In this document: positions 18,645 to 27,326 of the stretch, piece after piece
Layout of the letters: every line of letters starts with the position of its first letter
Position numbering within the stretch: position 1 is the first letter of the stretch
NCBI RefSeq assembly: GCF_001506165.1
Contig: NZ_CP011427.1
Location: 3,720,001-3,784,000, forward strand
Length of the DNA stretch: 64,000 nt
Reading direction: 5' to 3'
Source of the DNA: Pantoea vagans
GTDB lineage: Bacteria > Pseudomonadota > Gammaproteobacteria > Enterobacterales > Enterobacteriaceae
Made by a program: the position numbers and the translations under genes
The notes under the pieces: generated by a model
Databases searched by the model: none
What the model was told of the DNA's origin: nothing
What the model saw: only the letters and a program-made list of their open reading frames with translations

Positions 18645-18768
18645 CCGCCCGTTCCGTTGTTGCGAAGATCAGCCTGATTCCTCACGCTGAACCAAAAAAG
18701 TCCGACGCAAAGAATCAGTACTTCATACTGCGATAAGCGCTACCGCAGCGGGGGAGTTCAAAAAGAGA

Positions 18769-19383
18769 TTAGAGCCATTCACCGTTACGCACGATGCCCA
18801 CAGCCAGACCTTCAACGGTCAGAGACTGTTCACGCGTATCGACCACGATCGGCTGGAAATCGGTATTTTCGGGCAGCAGATGTACAATAGCGCCCTGCTT
18901 TTTCCAGCGTTTTACGGTGACTTCATCATCAATACGCGCCACCACGACCTGGCCATTACGCACTTCCTGAGTCTTATGCACCGCGAGCAGGTCGCCATCC
19001 ATAATCCCGATATCTTTCATCGACATTCCACTTACGCGTAACAGGAAATCAGCGTTAGGTTTGAACAGATTAGCATCAACCTGGTAGTGAGCTTCGATGT
19101 GTTCCTGCGCGAGCAGCGGCTCACCGGCGGCTACGCGGCCAATCAGCGGTAAACCTTCGCTGACTTCTTCTTCCATCAGCAGACGAATACCGCGTGAAGC
19201 ACCCGAAACAATTTCGATAACACCTTTACGCGCCAGCGCTTTCAGATGCTCTTCAGCAGCATTGGGCGAGCGAAATCCCAGTTGCGAAGCAATTTCCGCA
19301 CGCGTTGGCGGCATGCCCGTCTGGTTAATATGGTCGCGAATCAGATCATAGACCTGTTGCTGCCTTGCTGTTAACGCTTTCAT
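18769..19383 (-). CDS. lexA: LexA repressor
   Basis: A 204-residue SOS repressor. The winged helix-turn-helix covers residues 1-70 ([27 protein letters not shown]). The self-cleavage bond is Ala86-Gly87 in RVAAGEP and the catalytic pair is Ser121 and Lys158, each two positions later than in E. coli. It represses DNA-damage genes, cleaving itself when RecA filaments form. Two LexA boxes in front of the gene show autoregulation. dinF follows on the same strand. Confidence 0.98.
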   Translation of the reverse strand: MKALTARQQQVYDLIRDHINQTGMPPTRAEIASQLGFRSPNAAEEHLKALARKGVIEIVSGASRGIRLLMEEEVSEGLPLIGRVAAGEPLLAQEHIEAHYQVDANLFKPNADFLLRVSGMSMKDIGIMDGDLLAVHKTQEVRNGQVVVARIDDEVTVKRWKKQGAIVHLLPENTDFQPIVVDTREQSLTVEGLAVGIVRNGEWL

Positions 19384-19391
19384 CCCGCCCC

Positions 19392-19426
19392 CTGGTTGTT
19401 TATACAGTCGCTGTGAGTATATACAG
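19392..19426 (-). promoter_or_regulatory. Two LexA boxes in the lexA promoter
   Basis: On the minus strand CTGTATATACTCACAG (19411-19426) and CTGTATAAACAACCAG (19392-19407) are spaced by three bases, the same tandem layout as E. coli lexA. The first matches CTGT-N8-ACAG except one position-neutral stretch; the second has CCAG for ACAG. Confidence 0.95.
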
Positions 19427-19488
19427 GTATTGGCGAAATGAAAACCAAAACAGCGGCGAATTAGCGCAGCGCGGTGAATCTGGAATGG

Positions 19489-19857
19489 CTATCGCAAATG
19501 GGACCAGAGCAGTGTGATCCAGACAAACAGGGCCAGCAAGATAGCCAGTAATACCGCCGCTGAACCCATATCTTTTGCGCGTCCTGCCAGCGGATGCCGC
19601 TCTTCGCCGATGCGATCCACCACCGCTTCGATGGCGCTGTTAATTATTTCAATAATGATCACCAGCACCACTGAGCCAATCATCAGCACACGAGAAATGA
19701 CATCGATATCCAGCCAGCAGGCCACGATAACGGCGATCACTGCGGCGATCGCTTCCTGACGAAATGCCGCTTCATTCTGCCAGGCAGCGCGTAACCCCTG
19801 CCAGGAATAACCGGCTGCATTCACTATTCTTTGAAAACCGGTGACATTATTTGCCAT
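19489..19857 (-). CDS. dgkA: Diacylglycerol kinase
   Basis: A 122-residue integral membrane kinase, the same length as in E. coli, from the ATG at 19857; the longer open frame to 19935 would overlap the plsB promoter region. DgkA phosphorylates diacylglycerol released by MDO synthesis to phosphatidate. Conserved EAAFRQE near residue 28 and EIINSAIEAVVDR near residue 69 form the active site, with three hydrophobic helices. It is divergent from plsB, coupling two steps of phospholipid metabolism. Confidence 0.96.
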   Translation of the reverse strand: MANNVTGFQRIVNAAGYSWQGLRAAWQNEAAFRQEAIAAVIAVIVACWLDIDVISRVLMIGSVVLVIIIEIINSAIEAVVDRIGEERHPLAGRAKDMGSAAVLLAILLALFVWITLLWSHLR

Positions 19858-19984
19858 GCTGGTGGAACCCTTGATTGATTTTGACGTCAATTTCTCGGCA
19901 GCCTGAGGTGGTGTCACCACAGATCTTCGCTGCACTTTCTGGTATGCTTGCCGCGCTTTGCTAACAAGAGGCTTTAAGTTGTCT

Positions 19985-22408
19985 ATGTCAGGTTGGCGTA
20001 AACTTTATTACAAATTATTGAATTTACCACTCTCTATTTTGGTAAAAGGTAAGGTCATTCCGACCGATCCTGTCTCCGAACATGGGATCGATCCGACACG
20101 TCCGGTGATGTACGTTTTGCCTTATGATTCAAAGGCAGACTTACTGACACTGCGGGCGCAATGTCTGAAACATGATCTGCCGGATCCCCTGGCCCCCTTA
20201 GAGATCGATGGTACTCTACTGCCGCGCCACGTGTTTATTCACGATGGTCCGCGCGTTATCCCCTATTTCGTGGCCAATCCAGAATCCGTGAAGCTGTTTC
20301 ACGATTACCTCGATTTGCACCGCAGTAACCCTGATCTCGACGTTCAAATGTTGCCGGTTTCGGTGATGTTTGGTCGCGCACCAGGACGCGAAATCCAGGG
20401 TGAAGCCACGCCACATCTGCGCATGATGAATGGTATAGAGAAGTTCTTCGCCATTCTGTGGCACGGCCGTGACAGTTTTGTGCGCTTCTCGCCGACCGTT
20501 TCCCTGCGCCAGATGGCGACGGAACACGGTACCGATAAGTCTATTGCACAGAAACTGGCGCGCGTGGCCCGCATTCACTTTGCGCGTCAACGCCTGGCGG
20601 CGGTGGGCCCGCGCTTGCCCGCACGTCAGGATCTGTTCAACAAACTGCTGCAATCCAAAGCGATTGAGAAAGCAGTGGAAGACGAAGCGCGCAGCAAAAA
20701 GATCTCCCATGAGAAAGCCCAGCAGAACGCCATCGAGATGATGGAAGAAGTGGCTGCGAACTTCTCCTATGAAGCCATTCGCGTCACCGATCGTGTAATG
20801 GGCTGGCTGTGGAGTCGTCTCTATCAGGGTATCAATGTCAATGGTGGCGAACGTGTGCGTCAGCTGGCGCAAGACGGCCATGAGATTGTCTATGTGCCCT
20901 GCCACCGTAGCCACATGGACTACCTGCTGCTCTCTTATGTGCTGTATCACCAGGGCCTGGTGCCCCCGCACATTGCAGCCGGTATTAACCTGAATTTCTG
21001 GCCTGCGGGTCCGATTTTCCGTCGTCTTGGCGCTTTCTTCATTCGCCGTACCTTCAAAGGCAACAAGCTCTACTCCACGGTGTTCCGCGAATATCTGGGC
21101 GAACTGTTCAGCCGCGGATATTCGGTTGAGTATTTCGTGGAAGGTGGGCGTTCACGCACCGGTCGCTTACTCGATCCTAAAACCGGCACGCTGTCGATGA
21201 CCTTGCAGGCCATGCTGCGCGGTGGTAGCCGCCCTATCACGTTTGTGCCGATCTACATCGGTTATGAACACGTGATGGAGGTGGGCACTTACGCGAAAGA
21301 GCTGCGCGGTGCGGCTAAGGAAAAAGAGAGCTTCCTGCAGATGGTGCGCGGCTTGCGTAAATTGCGCAATCTTGGTCAGGGCTATGTCAACTTCGGCGAA
21401 CCTTTGCCGCTGATGAACTACCTGAACAAAAACGTGCCGGAATGGCGTGATGCAATCGATCCGATTGAGCCACTGCGTCCAGCCTGGATGACACCCACCG
21501 TGAATGATATCGCGGCGCGTTTAATGGTGCGCATCAATGAAGCCGGAGCCGCTAATGCCATGAACCTGTGTGTCACGGCACTGCTGGCATCGCGTCAGCG
21601 CTCGCTCACCCGCGAACAGTTGATCGAACAGCTCGAGTGCTATACCCAGCTGCTGCGTAATGTGCCGTATTCGCCGGAAGCAACGGTCCCGGACATGAGC
21701 GCCGAAGCGCTGCTTGACCATGCCATGGGCATGAACAAGTTTGAGACCGAAAAGGACAGCATCGGCGACATCATTATCCTGCCGCGCGAACAAGCGGTGT
21801 TGATGACCTACTATCGCAACAACATCCACCACATGCTGGTGATGCCGTCGCTGATTGCCGCCATCGTGCAGCAGCATCGTGAAGTCGATGAAGCGGAACT
21901 GCTGCGTCAGGTTAGCCTGGTCTATCCGATGCTGAAGAGTGAACTGTTCCTGCGCTGGGATAACGCCGAGCTGCCTGCGTTGTTGAACGCACTCAGTGCT
22001 GAGATGGCGCGACAAGGGCTGATTACTTTGCAGGAAGGTCAGCTGCGCATGAACCCTGCGCGTCATCGTTCACTGCAGTTGCTGGCAGCCGGTATCCGCG
22101 AAACCTTACAACGTTTTGCTATTACCTTTGCCATTCTGAGTGCCAAGCCAACGATTAACCGCGGTACGCTGGAGAAAGAGAGCCGTACTTTGGCTCAACG
22201 TCTATCGGTGTTGCACGGCATTAACGCACCGGAGTTCTTCGATAAAGCGGTCTTCACGACCTTAGTGCTGTCACTGCGTGACGAAGGGTACATCAGTGAT
22301 TCGGGTGATGCCGATGCAGAGCGTACTCATATCATGTGGCAGATGCTGGCAGAGCTGGTTACCAGCGATGTACGTTTGACCATTGAAAGCGCGGTTACTC
22401 ACGAATAG
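19985..22408 (+). CDS. plsB: Glycerol-3-phosphate O-acyltransferase
   Basis: An 807-residue membrane acyltransferase, the E. coli length, from ATG 19985 ([18 protein letters not shown]). A TTG at 19979 is better spaced from AAGAGG (seven bases) and might be used, adding two residues. PlsB transfers acyl groups from acyl-ACP or acyl-CoA to glycerol-3-phosphate. The HX4D catalytic motif is CHRSHMD near residue 305 and EGGRSRTGR follows near residue 385. It is divergent from dgkA; an extended -10 (TGGTATGCT, 19940-19948) is a possible promoter. Confidence 0.97.
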   Translation: MSGWRKLYYKLLNLPLSILVKGKVIPTDPVSEHGIDPTRPVMYVLPYDSKADLLTLRAQCLKHDLPDPLAPLEIDGTLLPRHVFIHDGPRVIPYFVANPESVKLFHDYLDLHRSNPDLDVQMLPVSVMFGRAPGREIQGEATPHLRMMNGIEKFFAILWHGRDSFVRFSPTVSLRQMATEHGTDKSIAQKLARVARIHFARQRLAAVGPRLPARQDLFNKLLQSKAIEKAVEDEARSKKISHEKAQQNAIEMMEEVAANFSYEAIRVTDRVMGWLWSRLYQGINVNGGERVRQLAQDGHEIVYVPCHRSHMDYLLLSYVLYHQGLVPPHIAAGINLNFWPAGPIFRRLGAFFIRRTFKGNKLYSTVFREYLGELFSRGYSVEYFVEGGRSRTGRLLDPKTGTLSMTLQAMLRGGSRPITFVPIYIGYEHVMEVGTYAKELRGAAKEKESFLQMVRGLRKLRNLGQGYVNFGEPLPLMNYLNKNVPEWRDAIDPIEPLRPAWMTPTVNDIAARLMVRINEAGAANAMNLCVTALLASRQRSLTREQLIEQLECYTQLLRNVPYSPEATVPDMSAEALLDHAMGMNKFETEKDSIGDIIILPREQAVLMTYYRNNIHHMLVMPSLIAAIVQQHREVDEAELLRQVSLVYPMLKSELFLRWDNAELPALLNALSAEMARQGLITLQEGQLRMNPARHRSLQLLAAGIRETLQRFAITFAILSAKPTINRGTLEKESRTLAQRLSVLHGINAPEFFDKAVFTTLVLSLRDEGYISDSGDADAERTHIMWQMLAELVTSDVRLTIESAVTHE

Positions 22409-22416
22409 TGATTCTC

Positions 22417-22439
22417 GGGCGGCCTCCAAGGCCGCCCCT
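22417..22439. repeat. Interspersed palindrome family C, copy 2
   Basis: GGGCGGCC and GGCCGCCC arms around TCCAA lie between the convergent 3' ends of plsB and ubiA. The repeat is like that at 13518-13541. It could also help to terminate transcription, but no T-run is seen. Confidence 0.65.
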
Positions 22440-22443
22440 GCAA

Positions 22444-23328
22444 TCAAAACAGGTCAATAAACGGCTGGGTATTCAGCAACACCCCGATAAACATCACCAA
22501 ACCCACATAGTTGTTATTCAGGAACGCCTGGAAGCAGGGATCGCGCTCGCGCTGGGCAATCAGCTTTTGCTGATGCACAAATAAAGCACCCGCCAGCAAC
22601 AATGACCAGTAAAACGCGCCATTCAGACTCAGCATCCAACCCACCAGCGCCATCAGGCCCAGCGTCGCCAGCTGCAACAAGCCAATGATCAGCTTGTCGT
22701 ATCGCCCAAACAGAATCGCCGTGGATTTCACGCCAATCTTCAGGTCATCATCACGATCGACCATCGCGTATTGGGTGTCATAGGCCACTGTCCAGCAGAT
22801 GTTCGCAAAGAATACCAGCCAACAAACAAGTGGTAAGGACTCACTAACTGCCGCCCATCCCATCGGAATTGCCCAGCCAAAGGCTGCGCCCAAAACCACC
22901 TGCGGCAAATGGGTAAAGCGCTTCATAAACGGGTAAACCCACGCCAGCGCCAGGCCGCCAAATGACAGCAGAATCGTCATGCGATTCATGGTCAGTACCA
23001 GCGCAAACGCCAACAGACCGAGCAACACGAACAGTATCTTGGCCTCTTTCTCCGTCACCGCGCCACTCGCCAGCGGCCTCGAAGCCGTGCGTTTAACGTA
23101 GCCGTCAACTTTGCGATCCGCGTAGTCATTAATGACACATCCCGCAGCACGCATGACAAACACACCCAGCACAAACACCACCAGCACAGACAACGGCGGC
23201 ACGGCCATGCCTGACAGCCACAGTGCCCACATCGTTGGCCACATCAGCAGCAGGGTGCCAATCGGCTTATCAATGCGCATCAGGCGGCGATAGGCCTGCC
23301 ATTTGGTCATGGTTAAGGTTTTTTCCAC
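22444..23328 (-). CDS. ubiA: 4-hydroxybenzoate octaprenyltransferase
   Basis: A 294-residue polytopic membrane prenyltransferase of ubiquinone synthesis. The two Asp-rich Mg-diphosphate motifs are intact: NDYADRKVD near residue 67 and [12 protein letters not shown] near residue 184. The GTG start at 23328 gives the family N-terminus ([24 protein letters not shown] in outline); ATG 23310 is an alternative. ubiC lies only a few bases upstream on the same strand, so the two pathway enzymes form an operon. Confidence 0.96.
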   Translation of the reverse strand: MEKTLTMTKWQAYRRLMRIDKPIGTLLLMWPTMWALWLSGMAVPPLSVLVVFVLGVFVMRAAGCVINDYADRKVDGYVKRTASRPLASGAVTEKEAKILFVLLGLLAFALVLTMNRMTILLSFGGLALAWVYPFMKRFTHLPQVVLGAAFGWAIPMGWAAVSESLPLVCWLVFFANICWTVAYDTQYAMVDRDDDLKIGVKSTAILFGRYDKLIIGLLQLATLGLMALVGWMLSLNGAFYWSLLLAGALFVHQQKLIAQRERDPCFQAFLNNNYVGLVMFIGVLLNTQPFIDLF

Positions 23329-23334
23329 AGTCCT

Positions 23335-23853
23335 TTATCCTTGATCCAGCGCGCGATACAGCGGCGACGCCGGTAAAAACAGTTCAGTTAACATCAGCGG
23401 CTTGCCCGACAAACGCAGGCGAGAACGGCGTCCCCATAAATCCTCGACCTGACCGGGATCGATAAAATCACGGCTAAGGGTTGAGGAAGCAAACAAATAG
23501 CGACCCAGCGGACGGGTGCCGAGATTTTGCAGCATCAGCTCGGGGCCATTCAGCGTGCTTTCAGGCACCACCGTACGGCCAATTAACCAAGGCTCACCAT
23601 CACCGCAGAGCACGATCTCACGCAGCCAAAATCGTTCGTCGGCAGGCAGGAACTTCGCTTCTTGCGCCATTTCGTCGGCACGGATAAAGCTTTCGCGGAT
23701 CAGTTCAACCGTGACTTTCTGGCAATGTTGCTCGAAACGACGCGTCATCGAGTCTTCTTCCAGCAACCAGCCAAGTAATGGGGGCGAGAGTAAGGGGGAA
23801 GAGGCTGGCAGCCAGTGCAGTGCGCGTAACTGGCGCAGCGCTTGATGCGACAT
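23335..23853 (-). CDS. ubiC: Chorismate pyruvate-lyase
   Basis: A 172-residue enzyme that removes pyruvate from chorismate to give 4-hydroxybenzoate, the first committed step to ubiquinone and the substrate of Ubi[23 protein letters not shown] and the C-terminal [21 protein letters not shown] are the conserved core with the active-site Arg and Glu. It starts at ATG 23853 after GGAG. It is the first gene of the ubiCA operon. Confidence 0.95.
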   Translation of the reverse strand: MSHQALRQLRALHWLPASSPLLSPPLLGWLLEEDSMTRRFEQHCQKVTVELIRESFIRADEMAQEAKFLPADERFWLREIVLCGDGEPWLIGRTVVPESTLNGPELMLQNLGTRPLGRYLFASSTLSRDFIDPGQVEDLWGRRSRLRLSGKPLMLTELFLPASPLYRALDQG

Positions 23854-23941
23854 CAGGACATCTCCGGAAAAAAAGTTGCCCTAGTTTAGCGCAGAGAAAC
23901 CGACGTGGCACTGTTGGTTGTGCCACGTCAGGAAGAAGATG

Positions 23942-24352
23942 TTATTCGCGCTTTAAGCGATTGCTGTTCGCCAGCCACAACGTGATCACCAGAATCAGAA
24001 TCGCCGCCGAATAATAGAGCGTATCGAACGGATTTTTATGGTCAACGATGATCAGGCGGATAATCGCGGTGATACCGATATAAATAAAATAACGCAGCGG
24101 GAAGTGATAGCCCGACTGAAAATACTTCACGATCAGCGCGATAAATTCGAAATAGAGAAAGTAGATGACGATCCCTTCAATCAGCAGGTAAGAAGAGGCC
24201 TGCTCACCGGTGCTGAACAGTACCGTGGCTAAATGAATCGTCTCTTTCCCCAAAAACACCACGAGGATGATGGCCAGAATCACCAGGCCAATATTCAGAA
24301 CCCACTGCAATACCGAAGCAATAAGCTGCCCCGGTGCTGATTTTGTTGTCAT
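23942..24352 (-). CDS. psiE: Phosphate-starvation-inducible membrane protein PsiE
   Basis: A 136-residue inner-membrane protein, equal to E. coli PsiE, from ATG 24352 with AAGG eight bases upstream. There are four membrane segments ([71 protein letters not shown]). PsiE is induced by phosphate starvation in E. coli; its function is unknown. A perfect CRP site lies about 50-65 bases upstream, agreeing with the reported cAMP-CRP control of psiE. No Pho box is obvious directly in front of it. Confidence 0.93.
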   Translation of the reverse strand: MTTKSAPGQLIASVLQWVLNIGLVILAIILVVFLGKETIHLATVLFSTGEQASSYLLIEGIVIYFLYFEFIALIVKYFQSGYHFPLRYFIYIGITAIIRLIIVDHKNPFDTLYYSAAILILVITLWLANSNRLKRE

Positions 24353-24400
24353 TTTTTGCGCCTTATCGTACGAGAACTCTCTGGCGCTATCATGCTGTAG

Positions 24401-24416
24401 TGTGATCGAAATCACA
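24401..24416. promoter_or_regulatory. CRP site upstream of psiE
   Basis: TGTGATCGAAATCACA is an exact TGTGA-N6-TCACA palindrome, between the UTRA-regulator stop and psiE. Confidence 0.85.
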
Positions 24417-24421
24417 ATATG

Positions 24422-25120
24422 CTACACATCAACATCCACACAGAGCGCGTCGTAGCGCCAGTACTCACAATCGCAATCGATCACCCTGCGCTGCCGATCG
24501 CGGTTGATGCGGGTGATCAGCAAACCTGGCGTCCCACTGGCCACATTCAGCGCGGGTGCGGCTCTTGCGGGTAGCGGTCCGGGAAGAATGGTGAAACGCG
24601 CGCCACCGTAACGAATGCCGTAACGCTGATCGTAAAGGTCTGTGAGGGAACGCGTGAGGTCTTCATCTAATAGACCGGGGAAAAATGCCGGGTTGAGGTA
24701 GTGCTCAACATACAACACCGCACGGCCATCAATGCGTCTCAAGCGGCGGATGCGGTAAACCTTGTCACCCTCCAGCAGATTTAAATGCCGCGCGATAGCC
24801 AGCTGTGCAGGCACTTCCCGCGCTTCAATCACTTCGGTGGTCGCCACCCGTCCCTGCTCAGCGGCCATCGCATGAAAATGGCTGTGATGAGCCGGGTTAT
24901 AGACCAGCCGCGGGGGCGCCAGAAACCAACCGCGACGCAGTTCGCGATAAATAATCCCCTGCACTTCCAGCAAGCCAAGCGCTTCACGCAGCGTAATGCG
25001 CGTGGTGGAGTAGTGTTCGCTCAGGTTCCGCTCTGCTGGCAGGCGTCCGCTGGCAAATTCACCGTTTTCAATGCGTTCGCACAATGCTGCGGCAATCACG
25101 TCCGCCGTTTTCGACGACAT
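24422..25120 (-). CDS. GntR-family (HutC/UTRA) regulator of the adjacent transport locus
   Basis: A 232-residue regulator: winged helix-turn-helix (residues 5-70, GRLPAERNLSEHYSTTRITLREALGLLE) and a UTRA ligand-binding domain (about 90-230, VIEAREVPAQLAIARHL; LYVEHYLNPAFFP). Phosphonate regulators such as PhnF and PhnR are of this type, but so are sugar and histidine regulators. It is divergent from the ABC/hydrolase operon at 25345. Its own promoter holds a palindrome AGTGCAGATATTGCACT right next to a three-repeat Pho box, indicating autorepression plus PhoB activation. The likely effector is the imported phosphorus compound; this is inference. Confidence 0.85.
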   Translation of the reverse strand: MSSKTADVIAAALCERIENGEFASGRLPAERNLSEHYSTTRITLREALGLLEVQGIIYRELRRGWFLAPPRLVYNPAHHSHFHAMAAEQGRVATTEVIEAREVPAQLAIARHLNLLEGDKVYRIRRLRRIDGRAVLYVEHYLNPAFFPGLLDEDLTRSLTDLYDQRYGIRYGGARFTILPGPLPARAAPALNVASGTPGLLITRINRDRQRRVIDCDCEYWRYDALCVDVDV

Positions 25121-25136
25121 TTTACAGCCTCTTATT

Positions 25137-25153
25137 AGTGCAATATCTGCACT
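25137..25153 (-). promoter_or_regulatory. Candidate autoregulatory operator of the UTRA regulator
   Basis: AGTGCAGATATTGCACT has perfect six-base arms around five bases. It overlaps the probable -10 (GATATT) and lies 16 bases upstream of the regulator start. Confidence 0.55.
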
Positions 25154-25182
25154 ATGACAGTTCGATGACTACAATATGACAA
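25154..25182 (-). promoter_or_regulatory. Three-repeat Pho box upstream of the UTRA regulator
   Basis: On the minus strand TTGTCAT, TAGTCAT and CTGTCAT are spaced by exactly four bases each (11-base period), matching the PhoB repeat CTGTCAT at 6, 5 and 7 of 7 positions. The last repeat is six bases ahead of the candidate -10. Confidence 0.75.
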
Positions 25183-25250
25183 GCATATCCCACGCTTTAG
25201 CGCGCCGTATCCGCATGTGGAGCTACGTGCCACACCACATTTCACCACCA

Positions 25251-25269
25251 TGGTCATAAAACCTTCATC
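25251..25269 (+). promoter_or_regulatory. Pho-box-like site upstream of the binding-protein gene
   Basis: TGGTCATAAAACCTTCATC matches 14 of 19 positions of the two-repeat PhoB consensus, with the seven-base repeats four bases apart. It is about 75 bases before the start codon. Confidence 0.5.
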
Positions 25270-25282
25270 TGATCGGGCTAAA

Positions 25283-25299
25283 TTGGCTCGGTTCTTGCT
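25283..25299 (+). promoter_or_regulatory. Sigma54-like -24/-12 element upstream of the binding-protein gene
   Basis: TTGGCTCGGTTCTTGCT has the invariant GG and GC exactly ten bases apart and differs from the sigma54 consensus at one conserved position. The distance to the start codon (45 bases) is suitable. No enhancer-binding protein gene is nearby, so it remains a candidate. Confidence 0.45.
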
Positions 25300-25344
25300 G
25301 GACTAGACCAAGACGTCCCACAACTTACACCCGGAGCCACTGAG

Positions 25345-26406
25345 ATGAAAGCGTTTATCTCCTCTGTAGTAGCCAGTGCCGTACTGCTTGCGCTGCCCGC
25401 CGCGCACGCCGCCGATAACGACCTTGCCGCGCTGGAAAAAGCCGCGCGTGCTGAAGGACAAGTCAATAGCGTGGGTATGCCAGATAGCTGGGCAAACTGG
25501 AAAGACACATGGAATGACATCAGCAGCAAATATGGCCTGAAGCACAGCGACACTGATATGTCGTCTGCGCAGGAGTTGGCGAAATTTGATGCAGAGAAAG
25601 AGAACGCCAGCGCCGATATCGGTGATGTGGGCGCGGCCTTTGGCCCTATCGCGGTCACCAAAGGTTTGGCACAGCCTTATAAACCTACGCACTGGGATCA
25701 GATCCCGAGCTGGGCGAAAGACAGCGAAGGCAACTGGATGCTGGCTTACACCGGCACCATCGCTTTCCTGATCGACAAGCAGCAGGTGAAAGATGCACCG
25801 CACAGCTGGGCCGATCTGAAGAAAGGTAAGTATGTGGTTACTATCGGTGACGTCGGCGTGGCTGCTCAGGCGGCTAACGGCGTACTGGCCGCTAACTATG
25901 CGATGGGCGGTGATGAGAAGAACCTGAAACCGGCGCTGAATTTCTTCGGTGAGCTGGCAAAAGAAGGCCGTTTGGGCGTGACCGATCCGGTGATTGCCAA
26001 CATTGAGAAAGGCGAGATTCAGGTTGCCGTGGTATGGGACTTTAACGGTCTGAACTACCGCGATCAGATTGACAAAAATCGCTACGAAGTGGTGATCCCA
26101 TCTGATGGTTCGGTGATTTCCGGCTATACCACCATCATCAACAAATACGCCAAACACCCGAACGCCGCCAAGCTGACGCGTGAATATATCCTGTCCGATG
26201 AAGGTCAGATTAACCTGGCAAAAGGCTATGCACGTCCGATTCGTGCCGAGCATTTAACCCTGCCAGCCGATGTGCAGGCCAAACTGCTGCCGCAGTCTGA
26301 GTATAAAAATGCCCGTCCGATCAAAGACCAGGCTGCATGGGATAAGACCTCCAAAATGCTGCCGCGTCTGTGGCAAGAGAACGTCATCATTAATATGAAG
26401 CAGTAA
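25345..26406 (+). CDS. ABC importer periplasmic binding protein, putative organophosphorus or phosphonate ligand
   Basis: A 353-residue protein with a Sec signal peptide (cleavage after AAHA, near residue 22) and the two-lobe type II fold of the Fe3+/putrescine/2-aminoethylphosphonate binding proteins (FLIDKQQV, WDFNGLNYRD, SGYTTIINKYAKHPNAAKL). It is the first gene of a five-gene operon with two permeases and an ATPase. The ligand is not identifiable from motifs; Pho-box signals and the hydrolase next door favour a phosphorus compound. ATG 25345 follows CGGAG. A palindromic repeat fills the 110-base gap before the next gene and may stabilise this part of the mRNA. Confidence 0.82.
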   Translation: MKAFISSVVASAVLLALPAAHAADNDLAALEKAARAEGQVNSVGMPDSWANWKDTWNDISSKYGLKHSDTDMSSAQELAKFDAEKENASADIGDVGAAFGPIAVTKGLAQPYKPTHWDQIPSWAKDSEGNWMLAYTGTIAFLIDKQQVKDAPHSWADLKKGKYVVTIGDVGVAAQAANGVLAANYAMGGDEKNLKPALNFFGELAKEGRLGVTDPVIANIEKGEIQVAVVWDFNGLNYRDQIDKNRYEVVIPSDGSVISGYTTIINKYAKHPNAAKLTREYILSDEGQINLAKGYARPIRAEHLTLPADVQAKLLPQSEYKNARPIKDQAAWDKTSKMLPRLWQENVIINMKQ

Positions 26407-26418
26407 TTTTGCACACGC

Positions 26419-26479
26419 CGTAGCGGCGCGATTTATCGCGCATATCGTTAATCAATGCGCAATGAATTGCGCCGCTACG
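26419..26479. repeat. Interspersed palindrome family B, copy 1
   Basis: Outer arms GTAGCGGCG and CGCCGCTAC enclose two hairpins, GCGCGATTTATCGCGC and GCGCAATGAATTGCGC, a three-way-junction shape. It lies inside the operon between the binding-protein and hydrolase genes. Further copies lie at 45812-45867 and 62531-62595. Confidence 0.85.
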
Positions 26480-26516
26480 CATAGTGCCGGCAATTTGAAT
26501 GATGTAAGGAACGGGA

Positions 26517-27326
26517 ATGAAAACAATCCTGGTGGTACTGGATGGGCTGAGCAATCAGGTGGCGCAGCATGCGATGGGCTATCTGTTCGCGGAATGCAAA
26601 CAGGGTAACGGCCAATATTACACCTTAACCTGCGAGCTGCCTTCGCTGTCGCGCCCGCTGTATGAATGCATACTTACCGGGATTCCGCCGGTGCAGAGCG
26701 GGATTATTCATAACGGCGTTAACCGCTTAAGTAACCAGCGCAGCATCTTCCACTATGCACGTGCAGCCGGATTAACCACGGCCGCAGCGGCGTATCACTG
26801 GGTGAGTGAGCTTTACAATCAATCTCCGTTTAATGCCGCGCGCGATCGCCACACCCTCGCGCCTGAACTGCCGATTCAGTACGGCCATTTCTACTGGGAC
26901 GACGGTTATCCCGACTCCCACCTGTTTGAAGATGCCGAGAGTTTGCGTCTTAATCACGATCCCGACTTTTTACTGATTCACCCGATGAATATTGACGATG
27001 CCGGCCATAAGCACAGCCTGTCATCGCCGCAATATCGCAACCGCGCACGCATGGCTGATGGTTACTTATCGCAATGGATGCCGGGCTGGCTGGCTGCGGG
27101 CTATCAGGTGATTGTCACCGCCGATCACGGCATGAACGATGACCGATCGCATGGCGGGATTCTACCGGAAGAGACGCAGGTGCCGCTGTTTGTGTTCGGC
27201 GCAGGCTTCTCACGCCAGCCCGACCTTGAACCGCAGCAGACCGAATTGTGCGGTATCGTCTGCTCTTTGCTTGGCGTCCCACACGATAAACCGGTATGCC
27301 GTGGCCTGCTGGCGGAGCCGCAATAA
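26517..27326 (+). CDS. Compact alkaline-phosphatase-superfamily phosphohydrolase
   Basis: A 269-residue enzyme without a signal peptide, so cytoplasmic. Nucleotide-pyrophosphatase/phosphodiesterase-type motifs are visible: metal Asp9 (VVLDGLS), nucleophile Ser45 in LPSLSRPLYECILTG, metal residues in NIDDAGHKHS near 160 and TADHGMNDDRSHGG near 202-214. It is shorter than phosphonoacetate hydrolase or typical NPPs (about 400 residues) and so lacks some cap insertions. Embedded between binding protein and permeases, it probably cleaves the imported compound. The first permease starts within its stop codon (TAATG). The substrate could be a phosphodiester, phosphomonoester or phosphonate. Confidence 0.82.
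   Translation: MKTILVVLDGLSNQVAQHAMGYLFAECKQGNGQYYTLTCELPSLSRPLYECILTGIPPVQSGIIHNGVNRLSNQRSIFHYARAAGLTTAAAAYHWVSELYNQSPFNAARDRHTLAPELPIQYGHFYWDDGYPDSHLFEDAESLRLNHDPDFLLIHPMNIDDAGHKHSLSSPQYRNRARMADGYLSQWMPGWLAAGYQVIVTADHGMNDDRSHGGILPEETQVPLFVFGAGFSRQPDLEPQQTELCGIVCSLLGVPHDKPVCRGLLAEPQ

Noticed and set aside
19862..19895. SigmaE-like promoter in front of plsB (GGAACC ... TCAAT)
   Set aside because: Both elements deviate from consensus and the spacing is one base long; not strong enough to annotate.
25303..26253. 316-codon frame opposite the ABC binding-protein gene
   Set aside because: The plus-strand frame has a signal peptide, ribosome site and operon context; this one has none.
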